Shown: piece by piece, positions 18,543 through 28,308 of the stretch
Layout of the letters: the number at the start of each line of letters is the position of its first letter
How positions within the stretch are numbered: the stretch's first letter is position 1
Assembly (NCBI GenBank): GCA_001603415.1
Contig: LUYY01000026.1
Span: 1 to 37,180, forward strand
DNA: 37,180 bases
Origin: Bacteroidales bacterium Bact_07
GTDB taxonomy: Bacteria; Bacteroidota; Bacteroidia; Bacteroidales; Tenuifilaceae
Reading direction: 5' to 3'
Made by a program: the position numbers and the translations under genes
The notes under the pieces: model-generated
Database searches by the model: none
What the model saw: only the letters and a program-made list of their open reading frames with translations
What the model was told of the DNA's origin: nothing

Positions 18543-19471
18543 TGGCAAATATTGATGATAGCAAAGTTGCCGTAGTAGCCGGAGGTACTGGATTAATTGG
18601 ACGTTGGCTGATCCCTTTGCTTGTCAGCGATGGATATAGGGTAAAGCTATTAACCCGAAATCAATCTAAGGTTCAATCTTCTGGCAGTAATGTTGATGTT
18701 GTTGAATGGAGCGGAAAACCTGATGAGCGGCTTGTGTCTTTATTGGAGAATACAACGGCTGTGATTAATCTTGCAGGCTACAACATTGCAACGCTTTGGA
18801 CAAAGCAAAACCGAAAAAAAATTGTTGAAAGCCGAATACTGCCAACCCGGGCATTAGCACAAGCCGTTAATTCTTGTAAAAATCCGCCCAAGGTGTTTGT
18901 GCAGGCATCGGCAGTAGGAATATATTCATATAATAGCAGTAGCTTTTTAACTGAGAATTCCGCTGTTGGCAATGGTTTTTTACCGGCATTGGTAAATGAT
19001 TGGGAAAACGAGGCCCTTGCTTGTGCTAATGCAACTCGTGTGCTTATTATCCGAACGGGTATAGTGCTTTCCAGTAATGGTGGGTTTTTACCCAAAATTG
19101 TAAGGCCAACCCGATACTTTGTTGGTGCAATGCTGGGCGATGGAGAAAATGTTGTTCCATGGATACATATTTCGGACCATGTAAGGGCAATAAAATTCCT
19201 TATAGATAATCCAGCGGCATCAGGGGCATTTAACCTTACTGCCCCTGCTACCAATAGCTATGCTGATATTGCAAGGCAAGTGGCAGGTTTTTACCACAGG
19301 CCAATGCTTTTGCGCATTCCAAAGTTTTTGCTAAGGCTGCTGCCCGGCAATATGGCCAATGAGGTGCTCTTAGCCAATCAACCCGTTCAGCCGGAACGGT
19401 TAGTTCAGTTAGGTTTTAAGTGGAACTTTCCAACTCTTGAAAATGCCATTGTCGATTTGTTGGCTAAGTAG
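18542..19471 (+). CDS. TIGR01777-type NAD-dependent epimerase/dehydratase
   Basis: VAVVAGGTGLIGRWLIPLLVSDGYRVKLLTRN; VFVQASAVGIYSYN; VLIIRTGIVLSSNGG; PWIHISDHVRAIKFLIDNP. Confidence 0.93.
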   Translation: MANIDDSKVAVVAGGTGLIGRWLIPLLVSDGYRVKLLTRNQSKVQSSGSNVDVVEWSGKPDERLVSLLENTTAVINLAGYNIATLWTKQNRKKIVESRILPTRALAQAVNSCKNPPKVFVQASAVGIYSYNSSSFLTENSAVGNGFLPALVNDWENEALACANATRVLIIRTGIVLSSNGGFLPKIVRPTRYFVGAMLGDGENVVPWIHISDHVRAIKFLIDNPAASGAFNLTAPATNSYADIARQVAGFYHRPMLLRIPKFLLRLLPGNMANEVLLANQPVQPERLVQLGFKWNFPTLENAIVDLLAK

Positions 19472-19484
19472 ATTGTTTTTTTCT

Positions 19485-19492
19485 TACCTTAG
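19485..19492 (+). promoter_or_regulatory. Putative -7 element TACCTTAG upstream of ftsE
   Basis: Near-match to TAnnTTTG; TTG about 22 nt upstream. Confidence 0.35.
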
Positions 19493-19516
19493 CATTTTGA
19501 AACATTTCGGCAATAT

Positions 19517-20224
19517 ATGGATAATTTTACTGTTGATATTCGCTCAGCTAACATTTATCAGGAAGATAACCTGGTGCTATCCGATGTTAACTTTTCGCTT
19601 GGCAAGGGCCAATTTGTCTATTTGATTGGTAGGGTTGGAAGCGGGAAAACGAGTTTAATTAAAACCATAACAGCCGAAATTCCGCTGAAAGAGGGCGAAG
19701 CATTTGTATGCGGGTTTAATTTGAAAAAGTTGAAACGCAATCAGGTTCCAAAGCTACGCCGGAAAATCGGCGTTGTGTTTCAGGATTTTCAGTTGCTAAG
19801 CGATAGAAGCGTTTACGATAACCTGCTTTTTGTTTTAAAAGCAACCGGATGGAATGACAAATCAGCCATTAAGCAACGTATAGCCGAAGTTCTCGATATG
19901 GTGGAGTTAAAGTTTAAGGATTACAAGATGCCCCATCAGTTATCCGGAGGCGAACAGCAGCGTGTGGTTATTGCTAGGGCACTACTTAATAACCCCGAAT
20001 TGATTTTGGCCGACGAGCCAACCGGTAATCTCGACATGGAAACATCGGAAGGCATTATGCAGATACTTCATAACCTGTCAGCATCAGGAATATCAATAAT
20101 AATGGCTACCCACAATACTCAAATCATTAAGAAGTTTCCGGCTCGAACCATTAGATGCGAAAAGGGGAAAGTGGTCGAAACGGAACAAGCTGCCGAAATC
20201 GATTTTGAAAGCCTAATGGAATAG
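19517..20224 (+). CDS. ftsE: Cell division ATP-binding protein FtsE-like ABC ATPase
   Basis: Walker [71 protein letters not shown]. Confidence 0.88.
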   Translation: MDNFTVDIRSANIYQEDNLVLSDVNFSLGKGQFVYLIGRVGSGKTSLIKTITAEIPLKEGEAFVCGFNLKKLKRNQVPKLRRKIGVVFQDFQLLSDRSVYDNLLFVLKATGWNDKSAIKQRIAEVLDMVELKFKDYKMPHQLSGGEQQRVVIARALLNNPELILADEPTGNLDMETSEGIMQILHNLSASGISIIMATHNTQIIKKFPARTIRCEKGKVVETEQAAEIDFESLME

Positions 20225-20227
20225 TTC

Positions 20228-21316
20228 TTAAATAAAGGCGCAATCGCCATCGCCATCCATCAAATCAAAGTTTTCCCCTATTAAATCAAGCATGCTGTCG
20301 GCTACTAGGTATTTGCGGACTCGCTTCTTGCTGAAAAAGTAGTAATGCCTGAGGTTAAGCATGGCATCTACAATTTTTGGGTTGTAGATGTTGATGAACG
20401 ATGCTTTAGCCTTTGATGCATGTAGGAGTATTACTTTGGCCATTACATCTTCGGATCCACTTTCAAACCAATAGTAGGGAACTGTAAAACGCGTATTGCT
20501 GTGCTGCATGAGCAAAACGCCTATCAGTTCATCATCTTTAAATACCTTTACCAAATAGTAAGCCGATGCTGGTATTACCGATGCAAAGAAAAACTTTTGA
20601 GCCGCACGGTCGGGTAAAAGGCCATTTATTAACCATGGATATCGGATAATCCAGTTAAACTCATTTGCACCTCGTTTGGTTAGAGTTTTTTCTGTTTCCA
20701 AGGTAAGTTTCTGAATAATCTCCTCATCGGGTCTGCTAAAATATTCTAATTCAACTTCTTTGGGAAGGTTTAGAAATTTACGGGTCAGGTTTGAGTAGTT
20801 AAATAGGTTTATGGCCTTTTCGCCCAAATAGTTAAATGGGTTGCTGTGTTTGCAGCAGTTGTAGGAACTTAGAAGTGTTTTCCGCAAGTAAAACCTTCGA
20901 CCTACGATTTCCTTGGCAGTTTTAAAGGTTTTGGTCTTCTCAAAAACTGTTTCGGTGATTTTTGAAAAATTTGTTGCCATAAGCATCCCTTTCCAGTCGG
21001 CCACCACTGTGTCGATAAGTTTTGTGGCAATGCCTTGCCTGCGAAAATTTGGATGAACCCATGCACCGCTAATCCATGCAAATGGAATGGGTTGGTTGTT
21101 GACAAATGCTATATCGGGCAATACCGTTAGGTATGCAATAAGTTTTTCGTTCCAGTGGGCTTGGTATAGCACATTATCGTTCGAACTTACACGCGGATTT
21201 GCCATGAACGACATCGCTCTAACCTTGCTGATAGGCAAAAATTCTTTCTCTGTCAAACCAGTATCGTCATTAAAGAGCTTGAGTTCCTTCAACGAGATTT
21301 TTGATATCGATAGCAT
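20228..21316 (-). CDS. GNAT family N-acetyltransferase
   Basis: WISGAWVHPNFRRQGIATKLIDTVVADW acetyl-CoA binding motif; start at MLSISKISLKEL preferred. Confidence 0.82.
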   Translation of the reverse strand: MLSISKISLKELKLFNDDTGLTEKEFLPISKVRAMSFMANPRVSSNDNVLYQAHWNEKLIAYLTVLPDIAFVNNQPIPFAWISGAWVHPNFRRQGIATKLIDTVVADWKGMLMATNFSKITETVFEKTKTFKTAKEIVGRRFYLRKTLLSSYNCCKHSNPFNYLGEKAINLFNYSNLTRKFLNLPKEVELEYFSRPDEEIIQKLTLETEKTLTKRGANEFNWIIRYPWLINGLLPDRAAQKFFFASVIPASAYYLVKVFKDDELIGVLLMQHSNTRFTVPYYWFESGSEDVMAKVILLHASKAKASFINIYNPKIVDAMLNLRHYYFFSKKRVRKYLVADSMLDLIGENFDLMDGDGDCAFI

Positions 21317-21320
21317 ATGC

Positions 21321-22262
21321 CTATATAAGTTTAAGTTTCCGTTTAATGTTAACCAGGGCTTTACCTGCCTGTAATGTGCTCCTTTGATAATTAAGATATA
21401 TACACGGCTTAGCCCCAAAACCACTAAAAAATCTTGCAATAGATAAAATCATCGAGCCTTCAAAGTCAAGTACTTTATCCATTCCTGAATGATTTCTGAT
21501 TATCCCATCAATCAAGTAAAACATTGCGCCTTTCTTTTTGTATTCTGGCTCGGCTGCGCCTAGCAGGTAGTGTATAGTGTTGTGACTTTCGGTAAATAAC
21601 CCAATTGCTCCCACCTGATTACTACTATCAATCACCCCGGCAATGGTTGCCTTGTTATGAATAATAAGGGTTTCAATGAGTTTCTCAATAACTATAATAT
21701 CCTTTTTACCATTTACCATATAGCCGTATTGTGTATACGATTTCAAAAAATCGTTTGGGTTTAACAAGGTGGTTAGTGTAAATTCGTTGGCAATGGCCTT
21801 AAAAATATTTCTTTTGGTATTTTGATTGTAGTTTTTGAAAACTTGCTCATTATAGTTCAGCAAATCGAGCATGTATGTTTTTCGCTTTTTGGTTTGTTTA
21901 TTGTATTTATCGGTTTTGTTATGGATATTTAGGTTAATATCTATAAACCTGAATTTTGAGGGAATGCTTTCAATGAATAAGTCAACAATTTCAGGAGATA
22001 TGAATTTTGATGAGAAAAGCCCAAGTTGTTGGCAGAATAAGGGCTGAATAATATAGTTTATGCCATATTTTCGTTTTGTGGGAAGCGGGAAAAGGTAGTT
22101 GTAATCGGGTGTAACCAAAGCCCCCCAGCCCGGCGAAACCACATCGAGATACCATGTGTAAGCGTAAATATTCCCGTTAATGGCATTATCGATGCTGGTG
22201 TTCCAGCGTTTATCGTCAATCTCTTCGCGGAGTAAAAAATCTATTTTAAGATTTTCTTTCAT
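21321..22262 (-). CDS. FemAB/GNAT-like acyltransferase-fold protein
   Basis: LKSYTQYGYMVNGKKD...ATIAGVIDSSNQVGAIGLFTESHNTIHYLLGAAEPEYKKKGAMFYLIDGIIRN...DFEGSM pattern of FemAB-like proteins; overlaps the upstream deacetylase. Confidence 0.72.
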   Translation of the reverse strand: MKENLKIDFLLREEIDDKRWNTSIDNAINGNIYAYTWYLDVVSPGWGALVTPDYNYLFPLPTKRKYGINYIIQPLFCQQLGLFSSKFISPEIVDLFIESIPSKFRFIDINLNIHNKTDKYNKQTKKRKTYMLDLLNYNEQVFKNYNQNTKRNIFKAIANEFTLTTLLNPNDFLKSYTQYGYMVNGKKDIIVIEKLIETLIIHNKATIAGVIDSSNQVGAIGLFTESHNTIHYLLGAAEPEYKKKGAMFYLIDGIIRNHSGMDKVLDFEGSMILSIARFFSGFGAKPCIYLNYQRSTLQAGKALVNIKRKLKLI

Positions 22263-23568
22263 CCTTGCACATTTCAACAGTTTTTTCGAGCAATTCCCTG
22301 AGTGTAATCCCTGTATGGTTTTCAGCCAAATAATCGATATGCCAAATGCTTACAAAATTTCCGTTTACTTTCCGAACGGTACGTACTAATCGTTTAACGA
22401 GTTCTAAGGCTTGACTGGGGTTGTGGCGGACGATATTTATGAGCGACTTATCCATCAGGGCAAAGGGAAAAACTTTAAGGTTTTTGGGTGTGTTTTCAAA
22501 TAGGTCGAAAAAAGGGTAGGGCGTGCACGTTCCTGCTCTAAAACCTGGTTTGTCGGCATATCCCATTGAGTATTCCTGGGTTATACCGGCTCTTAGAAGT
22601 GGGTAGTATGAGTAAGGAATGCTTTGTCGCAGGTAATGAAACCGCGAGGCCGAAACAGCTTGCCCCAGCATATCAACCAGTTTAGTTAACTCCTGGCGAA
22701 AGTATTCGTCGCTTAAATAGGTTTTATATGAGGGGTGAATTCCAATGGGATAACGCGACGATAGTTTGTTTACAACATTTAAGAACGATGCACTACGGGT
22801 GTTTACCTGTTTATCGTATTTACCCCAACTGCCAACGTGAATAAACCATTTGGTGGCTTCGCCGGCAGGGAGAAAAGTAAATAGTTCGTCGTATATATCA
22901 AAAGGGTCTTTTGCCTTGCTTGTGAGAACTTTAAGCCGCAGCTTGGCTTTGCTATAATCAAAGGTTAATGCCGATTTTGCAAATCCCAACGCATTCCTAA
23001 CAATACTTTTACCCTTGAATGCAAAAGCGCTATCGAGGTCAAAGGTTATTTGGCTAGTGAAATTACGCTCTTTAGAGTGCGTATTGCTAAACTTTTCCTT
23101 AATGAGTGTTCCAAGTTCGTAGGCCCATAGGTCAACAATGGGGATTTCCAGAAAACCATTCTTGTAGGCTATGCTATTGGTAAATCTATACCGCCCATGT
23201 CTGTCGGGCTTGTGGGATAGATATTCTTCGTAGCGGGTTACCATGTAAAAAGCGCCGGCTAGCAAGTCGAAGGGAATATCGGTTTTGTGATTGCCCAATG
23301 TAATTGGAAAGGCTGGCATGCCATGCCATTCGCCAATTTCCATTGGAACTTGGTTGATGGCTGTATCAAATAAGAGTGATGAGGGGCAAATGCTGATAGA
23401 CCCGGGAATGGGTTGTTTGTCGTAACTCAGAGTAGGCCCTTTATAATCCGACGCTTCGGTATAGGAACTCGATATACGGTAGGGCATACGAAGTATGTCC
23501 TTGAATATAAATCGGCAAATGTATTCCAGTCGTGGGCTTGTTTGTCGACTATATATTAGTAGTTCCAC
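22246..23568 (-). CDS. Polysaccharide deacetylase family protein
   Basis: QITFDLDSAFAF, PIGIHPSYKTY, KPGFRAGTCTPYPFFD; N-terminal DUF7033-like region LEYICRFIFKDILRMPYRI. Confidence 0.85.
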   Translation of the reverse strand: MELLIYSRQTSPRLEYICRFIFKDILRMPYRISSSYTEASDYKGPTLSYDKQPIPGSISICPSSLLFDTAINQVPMEIGEWHGMPAFPITLGNHKTDIPFDLLAGAFYMVTRYEEYLSHKPDRHGRYRFTNSIAYKNGFLEIPIVDLWAYELGTLIKEKFSNTHSKERNFTSQITFDLDSAFAFKGKSIVRNALGFAKSALTFDYSKAKLRLKVLTSKAKDPFDIYDELFTFLPAGEATKWFIHVGSWGKYDKQVNTRSASFLNVVNKLSSRYPIGIHPSYKTYLSDEYFRQELTKLVDMLGQAVSASRFHYLRQSIPYSYYPLLRAGITQEYSMGYADKPGFRAGTCTPYPFFDLFENTPKNLKVFPFALMDKSLINIVRHNPSQALELVKRLVRTVRKVNGNFVSIWHIDYLAENHTGITLRELLEKTVEMCKDERKS

Positions 23569-23627
23569 AATGCGCTATTTTGAGTGGCAATATACAAAAT
23601 GCCATTCAATTTTCATAGGTTAAATCG

Positions 23628-26105
23628 CTAAACATCAAGGTCAACTACAGTAATTCCTGCTCCCCCAAATTCTACATGTTCGTCGCCAAAACTTTTTACG
23701 CCGGGCGTATTCTTTAAAAAGTCGCGGATTACTTGTTTAAGAATGCCATTGCCTTTGCCGTGCAAAATACGAACTTTGCTAAACCCAAGCATCAGGGCAT
23801 CGTCTATTAAATCCTGAACCGCCTCAATGGCTTCTTCGGCCCTGTAGCCACGTATGTCGATGTCGGATTTAAAGTTTAACCTTCGTTTATAAACGTCGAA
23901 ACCTTTATTTACTGTTGTTTTCTGTTTCGAAACCTCACGGAATTCGCCCGACGAGATGCGTTTTAGCTTATCTAGTTTTACAACGGTTATCATACTCCCA
24001 ATAGCGATAGATGCGCTTTTTTCGCTTACACTTATTACCTCGCCAGCCACATCGCTACCTTCCACTTTTACCTTGTCGCCTGGCTCAATGGCTTTTTCCT
24101 CCTCAATTTTTATGGGCTTACTTTCGGCGTTGCTTTTTTGTTGATTTTTTTGCGCTTTTCGCTTCTGGCGTTGCTTTATTAGTTCCATTTTGCGCTCAAT
24201 GAGTGTATCGGAACTTTCGGGTTTTTCAATTTCTGCTTTGATGTTTTCCAGATTTTTTCGTGCTTCGCGGGTTTGTTCCTTTTCAGCATTACTTTCCTTA
24301 ATAGTTCGAATGGTGTTTTCAATTTGTTTGTTCACATTAGCCAGCAAATCCCGAGCCTCTTTTTTTGCAGCAGCAATAATTTCCTTTCGCTTTTTCTCAA
24401 GTTCTTCCAGTTCATTGCGGAGTTTCTCTTCGGCCTCTTCGGCGCGTTTGTTGGCTAACCTTATGCTTTCACGTTTCTTTTCCCAGTATCGTTTATCACG
24501 CGATATTTCACGGAGATGCTTTTCAAAGGTGATGTAATCGGATCCTACTTTTTTTGCGGCTTCGTTAAGCACATCTTCGGGTAATCCGATCTTTCGTGCA
24601 ATCTCAAAGGCAAAACTGCTACCAGGTTTCCCAATTTCAAGTTTGAACAGGGGTTCAATGCGTTCGTTGTCGAAAAGCATGGCTCCATTTACTATGCCAG
24701 GGGTGTTTGCCGCAAAATGTTTAAGGTTGGAGTAGTGCGTGGTGATAACACCAAAAGTTCCCTTATTGCAGAGTTCTTGGAGAATTGCCTCGGCAATTGC
24801 ACCGCCGGCTGTGGGTTCGGTTCCAGCCCCAAACTCATCAATTAGCACAAGGCTTTGGTTATCGGCATGCCTTAGCATCTGCTTCATGTTGATGAGATGC
24901 GAGCTGTAGGTGCTCAGGTCGTTCTCTAACGATTGCTCATCGCCTATATCTATGAATATCTTCGAAAATATTCCCATCTCGGAGTTTTCCAACGCACAAG
25001 GCAGAAAACCGCATTGTAACATGTACTGGAGCAAACCAACAGTTTTTAGGCAAACCGATTTACCCCCAGCGTTAGGCCCCGATATTAGTAGAATTCTACC
25101 GTTTGGATTCAACTCGATGTCGAGCGGAACAATCGCCTTCCCTTCCCGTTTTAAGCTGAGCTGTAGAATTGGGTGGCGCGCTTGCCTAAGGTAAATGCCC
25201 GTTGTGGTGCTGTTCAGAATAGGTTTAGTGCCTTCGAACTCAATGGCCAAAAGAGCTTTTGCCCTGATAAAGTCAATCTCGCCCATAAAATCATAGGCCG
25301 ATAGTAGTTCGGGTAGGTAGGGCCTGATGTTATCGGCAAATTCGATGAGTATTCTAACTATCTCGCGCCTCTCATCGTATTCAAGTTCCCGAATTTCATT
25401 GTTGAGTTCAACCACTTCAACGGGTTCAATGAAAACGGTTTTGCCGGTAGCCGACTCGTCATGAACAATCCCCTTTAGTTTCCTTTTGTTTGCAGCCGCA
25501 ACGGGGATAACTACGCGCCCTTCGCGCACAGTGGGCTGTGCATCGGTTTCAACAACACCTTGGTCGCGGGCACTACGCAGTATTCCCTGCACAAGTTTAT
25601 TTACCGATGCTTCCTTTGCCCTGATGCTTGCTCTAATTTCGGCCAGCTTTGCTGATGCATTATCCTTTATTCGCCCGTATTTGTCCAGAATACTGTCAAT
25701 TCGTTCAATAACATAAGGGTAGTAGTTTATTCCTGTTGCAAGTTTAGCAATGGTAGGGTATTTGTCCGATACCCTTTTTACAAAAGCCAGCAGCTGCTTT
25801 ATGGTTTCCAGCGAACGTCTTAGCTGCTGTAGTTCATTTTCATCAATCCATTGCCCTTCCACCTGAAGTTTGCGGAGTGCTGGGGTGATATCAACAAAAC
25901 CATCGGTGGGGAAACCATCTTCCATTAGGCAAATGGTCTTCATCTCGTGGGTCTGTTCAATCCACTCAAACACCACAGATGGGTCACTATTGAACTTAAC
26001 ATCCTTAACACGTTGCTCGCCAAGCGCACAAAGGCAACGCGTAAGAGTAAGTTCGCGAACCTTATCAAATCCAGCCTTTTGCTCAAAGGTGTCGGGGTAA
26101 ATCAT
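23628..26105 (-). CDS. mutS2: Endonuclease MutS2
   Basis: LLISGPNAGGKSVCLKTVGLLQYM, LVLIDEFGAGTEPTAGGAIAEAIL; C-terminal Smr domain DIRGYRAEEAIEAVQDLIDDALMLGFSKVRILHGKGNGIL. Confidence 0.97.
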   Translation of the reverse strand: MIYPDTFEQKAGFDKVRELTLTRCLCALGEQRVKDVKFNSDPSVVFEWIEQTHEMKTICLMEDGFPTDGFVDITPALRKLQVEGQWIDENELQQLRRSLETIKQLLAFVKRVSDKYPTIAKLATGINYYPYVIERIDSILDKYGRIKDNASAKLAEIRASIRAKEASVNKLVQGILRSARDQGVVETDAQPTVREGRVVIPVAAANKRKLKGIVHDESATGKTVFIEPVEVVELNNEIRELEYDERREIVRILIEFADNIRPYLPELLSAYDFMGEIDFIRAKALLAIEFEGTKPILNSTTTGIYLRQARHPILQLSLKREGKAIVPLDIELNPNGRILLISGPNAGGKSVCLKTVGLLQYMLQCGFLPCALENSEMGIFSKIFIDIGDEQSLENDLSTYSSHLINMKQMLRHADNQSLVLIDEFGAGTEPTAGGAIAEAILQELCNKGTFGVITTHYSNLKHFAANTPGIVNGAMLFDNERIEPLFKLEIGKPGSSFAFEIARKIGLPEDVLNEAAKKVGSDYITFEKHLREISRDKRYWEKKRESIRLANKRAEEAEEKLRNELEELEKKRKEIIAAAKKEARDLLANVNKQIENTIRTIKESNAEKEQTREARKNLENIKAEIEKPESSDTLIERKMELIKQRQKRKAQKNQQKSNAESKPIKIEEEKAIEPGDKVKVEGSDVAGEVISVSEKSASIAIGSMITVVKLDKLKRISSGEFREVSKQKTTVNKGFDVYKRRLNFKSDIDIRGYRAEEAIEAVQDLIDDALMLGFSKVRILHGKGNGILKQVIRDFLKNTPGVKSFGDEHVEFGGAGITVVDLDV

Positions 26106-26130
26106 TGCTAATGTTTAAAGTTTGCTTTTG

Positions 26131-26138
26131 CAAAGGTA
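26131..26138 (-). promoter_or_regulatory. -7 promoter element TACCTTTG upstream of mutS2
   Basis: Plus-strand CAAAGGTA 26 bp from the start codon; perfect TAnnTTTG; -33 not clear. Confidence 0.5.
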
Positions 26139-26379
26139 GCGATTTGGTTGCGAAGAGTGTTAGGTTTTGCAAACGGTAATAAATGGAACTTCACTTTTCC
26201 CAAAAATATTCAATAAAAAAACTTTCACCGTTACATGTTTGTGTTTGTCAATATTGGATTGTTAGATGCGTAGTTTGGGTAAAGCATTTCACAAAAAAAT
26301 ACAAAAAGAGTTTTATGTTTAATTTTTTTGTAATTTTCAAATGAATTGACAATGTAAAATATATTAATGAAAGCTGTTT

Positions 26380-27510
26380 ATGGATTTTGTAATTAGCCTA
26401 CTGGTTAGCACGCTCGTATCGGGTGTGGCTGCTGCAATTCTTTTAAGTAGAGTATATAAGAACAGTATCTTTGTTAAGGTTGGGGTAGTTTGGCTTATAA
26501 ATCTGTTGTTTATTATGACAACAGTAAGCATTAGGGTTAAATTTTATGATGGCAATACGTTAGTTCGATATCTAATGCTTGCCATTAATGTCTTGTTTAG
26601 TGTGCTGTGTTTCTACTATGCTACCATTAAGGTAGTAAGGCCGCTTTCAAAGGCAATTGCTAAACTTTACAAGTTGGCCGAAGGCGATTTTAACATTCCC
26701 GATGACGACTCATACGTGAACCCTAAAACCGATTTAGGTCAACTAATTCAGGCTACAAATATTATTAGAGAGAACTTTGGCCGGGTTGTGCTGCAAATTC
26801 AGAATAATGTGACTAAGTTACGCGAAATGAGTGATGAACTCAACGCCATTTCAGGCCAATTGGCTGAGGGTTCAGCTGAGGAATCTTCGTCAATCGAGGA
26901 GATTTCTTCCTCCATGGAACAAATTGCAGCTCATATCGAAAAGAATGCCGATAATTCCAAACAAACCGAAGTTTACTCGCGTAAAGTATTAGATGGTGTG
27001 CAAAACCTGAATAAATCGGCTGAGGAGAATTTGGAGGCTATTAACCATATTGCCCAAAAAATCAATGTTATAACTGATATTGCCTTCCAAACCAATATAC
27101 TTGCACTTAATGCCGCCGTTGAGGCAGCCCGTGCCGGTGCGCATGGGAAGGGCTTTGCCGTGGTTGCTGCTGAGGTACGTAAACTTGCTGAAACTAGTAA
27201 GGCCGCAGCCGATGAAATTGTTCAAATGGCCCACAAGAGCGTGAGCGTGGCTCAGCATACCCAAACCATGCTCAACGAACTTATCCCCGATATTACTAAA
27301 ACCACCGAGTTAATTCAGGAGATTACCGCTGCAAGCATTGAGCAACATGTGGGCGTTGAGCAGGTAAATAATGCAATTCAACAGCAAAATGTTGTTGCAC
27401 AGCAAAATGTTGCTATCAGCGAGGAGGTTGTTACAACCAGCAATAAGCTTTCAGAGTTTGCTAACCAGTTTGTGGAATTGGTATCGTATTTTAAGATTAG
27501 GAAGAAATAG
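26380..27510 (+). CDS. Methyl-accepting chemotaxis protein without an obvious extracytoplasmic sensor domain
   Basis: N-terminal hydrophobic helices, HAMP-like [18 protein letters not shown], signalling hairpin [43 protein letters not shown]. Confidence 0.93.
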   Translation: MDFVISLLVSTLVSGVAAAILLSRVYKNSIFVKVGVVWLINLLFIMTTVSIRVKFYDGNTLVRYLMLAINVLFSVLCFYYATIKVVRPLSKAIAKLYKLAEGDFNIPDDDSYVNPKTDLGQLIQATNIIRENFGRVVLQIQNNVTKLREMSDELNAISGQLAEGSAEESSSIEEISSSMEQIAAHIEKNADNSKQTEVYSRKVLDGVQNLNKSAEENLEAINHIAQKINVITDIAFQTNILALNAAVEAARAGAHGKGFAVVAAEVRKLAETSKAAADEIVQMAHKSVSVAQHTQTMLNELIPDITKTTELIQEITAASIEQHVGVEQVNNAIQQQNVVAQQNVAISEEVVTTSNKLSEFANQFVELVSYFKIRKK

Positions 27511-27580
27511 TTTTTGTTAGTTGATTCATTAACTGTATATTTCAATTAGAGAATTTTGTTTTAACTGTTCACTTTTCCTT

Positions 27581-28188
27581 TAACTTCCTCTAACTTCATC
27601 ACATTCTCAATTCTTCTTTTCACGGTTCAAGTTTCACGGCTCACGTTTCACGGACCAAACTTCCTCTAACTTCCTCATATTCTCAATTCTTCTTTTCACG
27701 GTTCACGTTTCCCGGTTCACGTTTCACGGGCCAAACTTCCTCTAACTCCATCATATTCTCAATTCTTCTTTTCACGTTTCACGTTTCCCGGCTCACGTTT
27801 CACGGGCCAAACTTCCTCTAACTTCCTCATATTCTCAATTCTTCTTTTCACGTTTCACGTTTCCCGGCTCACGTTTCACGGACCAAACTTCCTCTAACTT
27901 CATCACATTCTCAATTCTTCTTTTCACGGTTCAAGTTTCACGGCTCACGTTTCACGGACCAAACTTCCTCTAACTTCCTCATATTCTCAATTCTTCTTTT
28001 CACGGTTCACGTTTCCCAGTTCACGTTTCACGGGCCAAACTTCCTCTAACTCCATCATATTCTCAATTCTTCTTTTCACGTTTCACGTTTCCCGGCTCAC
28101 GTTTCACGGGCCAAACTTCCTCTAACTCCATCATATTCTCAATTCTTCTTTTCACGTTTCACGTTTCCCGGCTCACGTTTCACAGACC
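27581..28188. repeat. 76-bp tandem repeat, eight units, in a 304-bp higher-order (4+4) arrangement
   Basis: Unit starts at 27581, 27657, 27733, 27809, 27885, 27961, 28037, 28113, all exactly 76 bp apart; units 1-4 pair with units 5-8. Confidence 0.97.
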
Positions 28189-28274
28189 AAACTTCCTCTA
28201 ACTTCCTCTAACTTCCTCTAACTTCCTCTAACTCCATCACTTTCTGTCTATTCCGACTCATTCCGGCTCATTCC
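28189..28274. repeat. Decamer tail of the 76-bp array: ACTTCCTCTA x4 then ATTCCGACTC/ATTCCGGCTC/ATTCC
   Basis: acttcctcta x4 at 28191-28230; attccgactc (28250-28259), attccggctc (28260-28269), attcc, same decamer as 5641-5750. Confidence 0.93.
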
Positions 28275-28308
28275 TTAAAATTCATGTCACTTGGTGTAAA
28301 TGCATTTC

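Noticed and set aside
19517-20224. Lack of ftsX next to ftsE as an anomaly
   Set aside because: ftsX may be elsewhere in the genome; cannot be judged from this window.
20224-20250. GGCG-CAAT-CGCC stem at the ftsE/GNAT convergent junction as a terminator
   Set aside because: Only 4 bp of stem and located inside the GNAT coding end; not strong enough to call.
24190-24537. Plus-strand ORFs antisense to mutS2 (Ser/Phe-rich 115 aa and neighbours)
   Set aside because: They mirror the Lys/Glu/Arg-rich coiled-coil of MutS2 on the opposite strand; no homology features or start signals.
27581-28274. CRISPR array interpretation of the 76-bp repeats
   Set aside because: Units are contiguous with no unique spacers, variation is clock-like between units, and there are no cas genes in the window.
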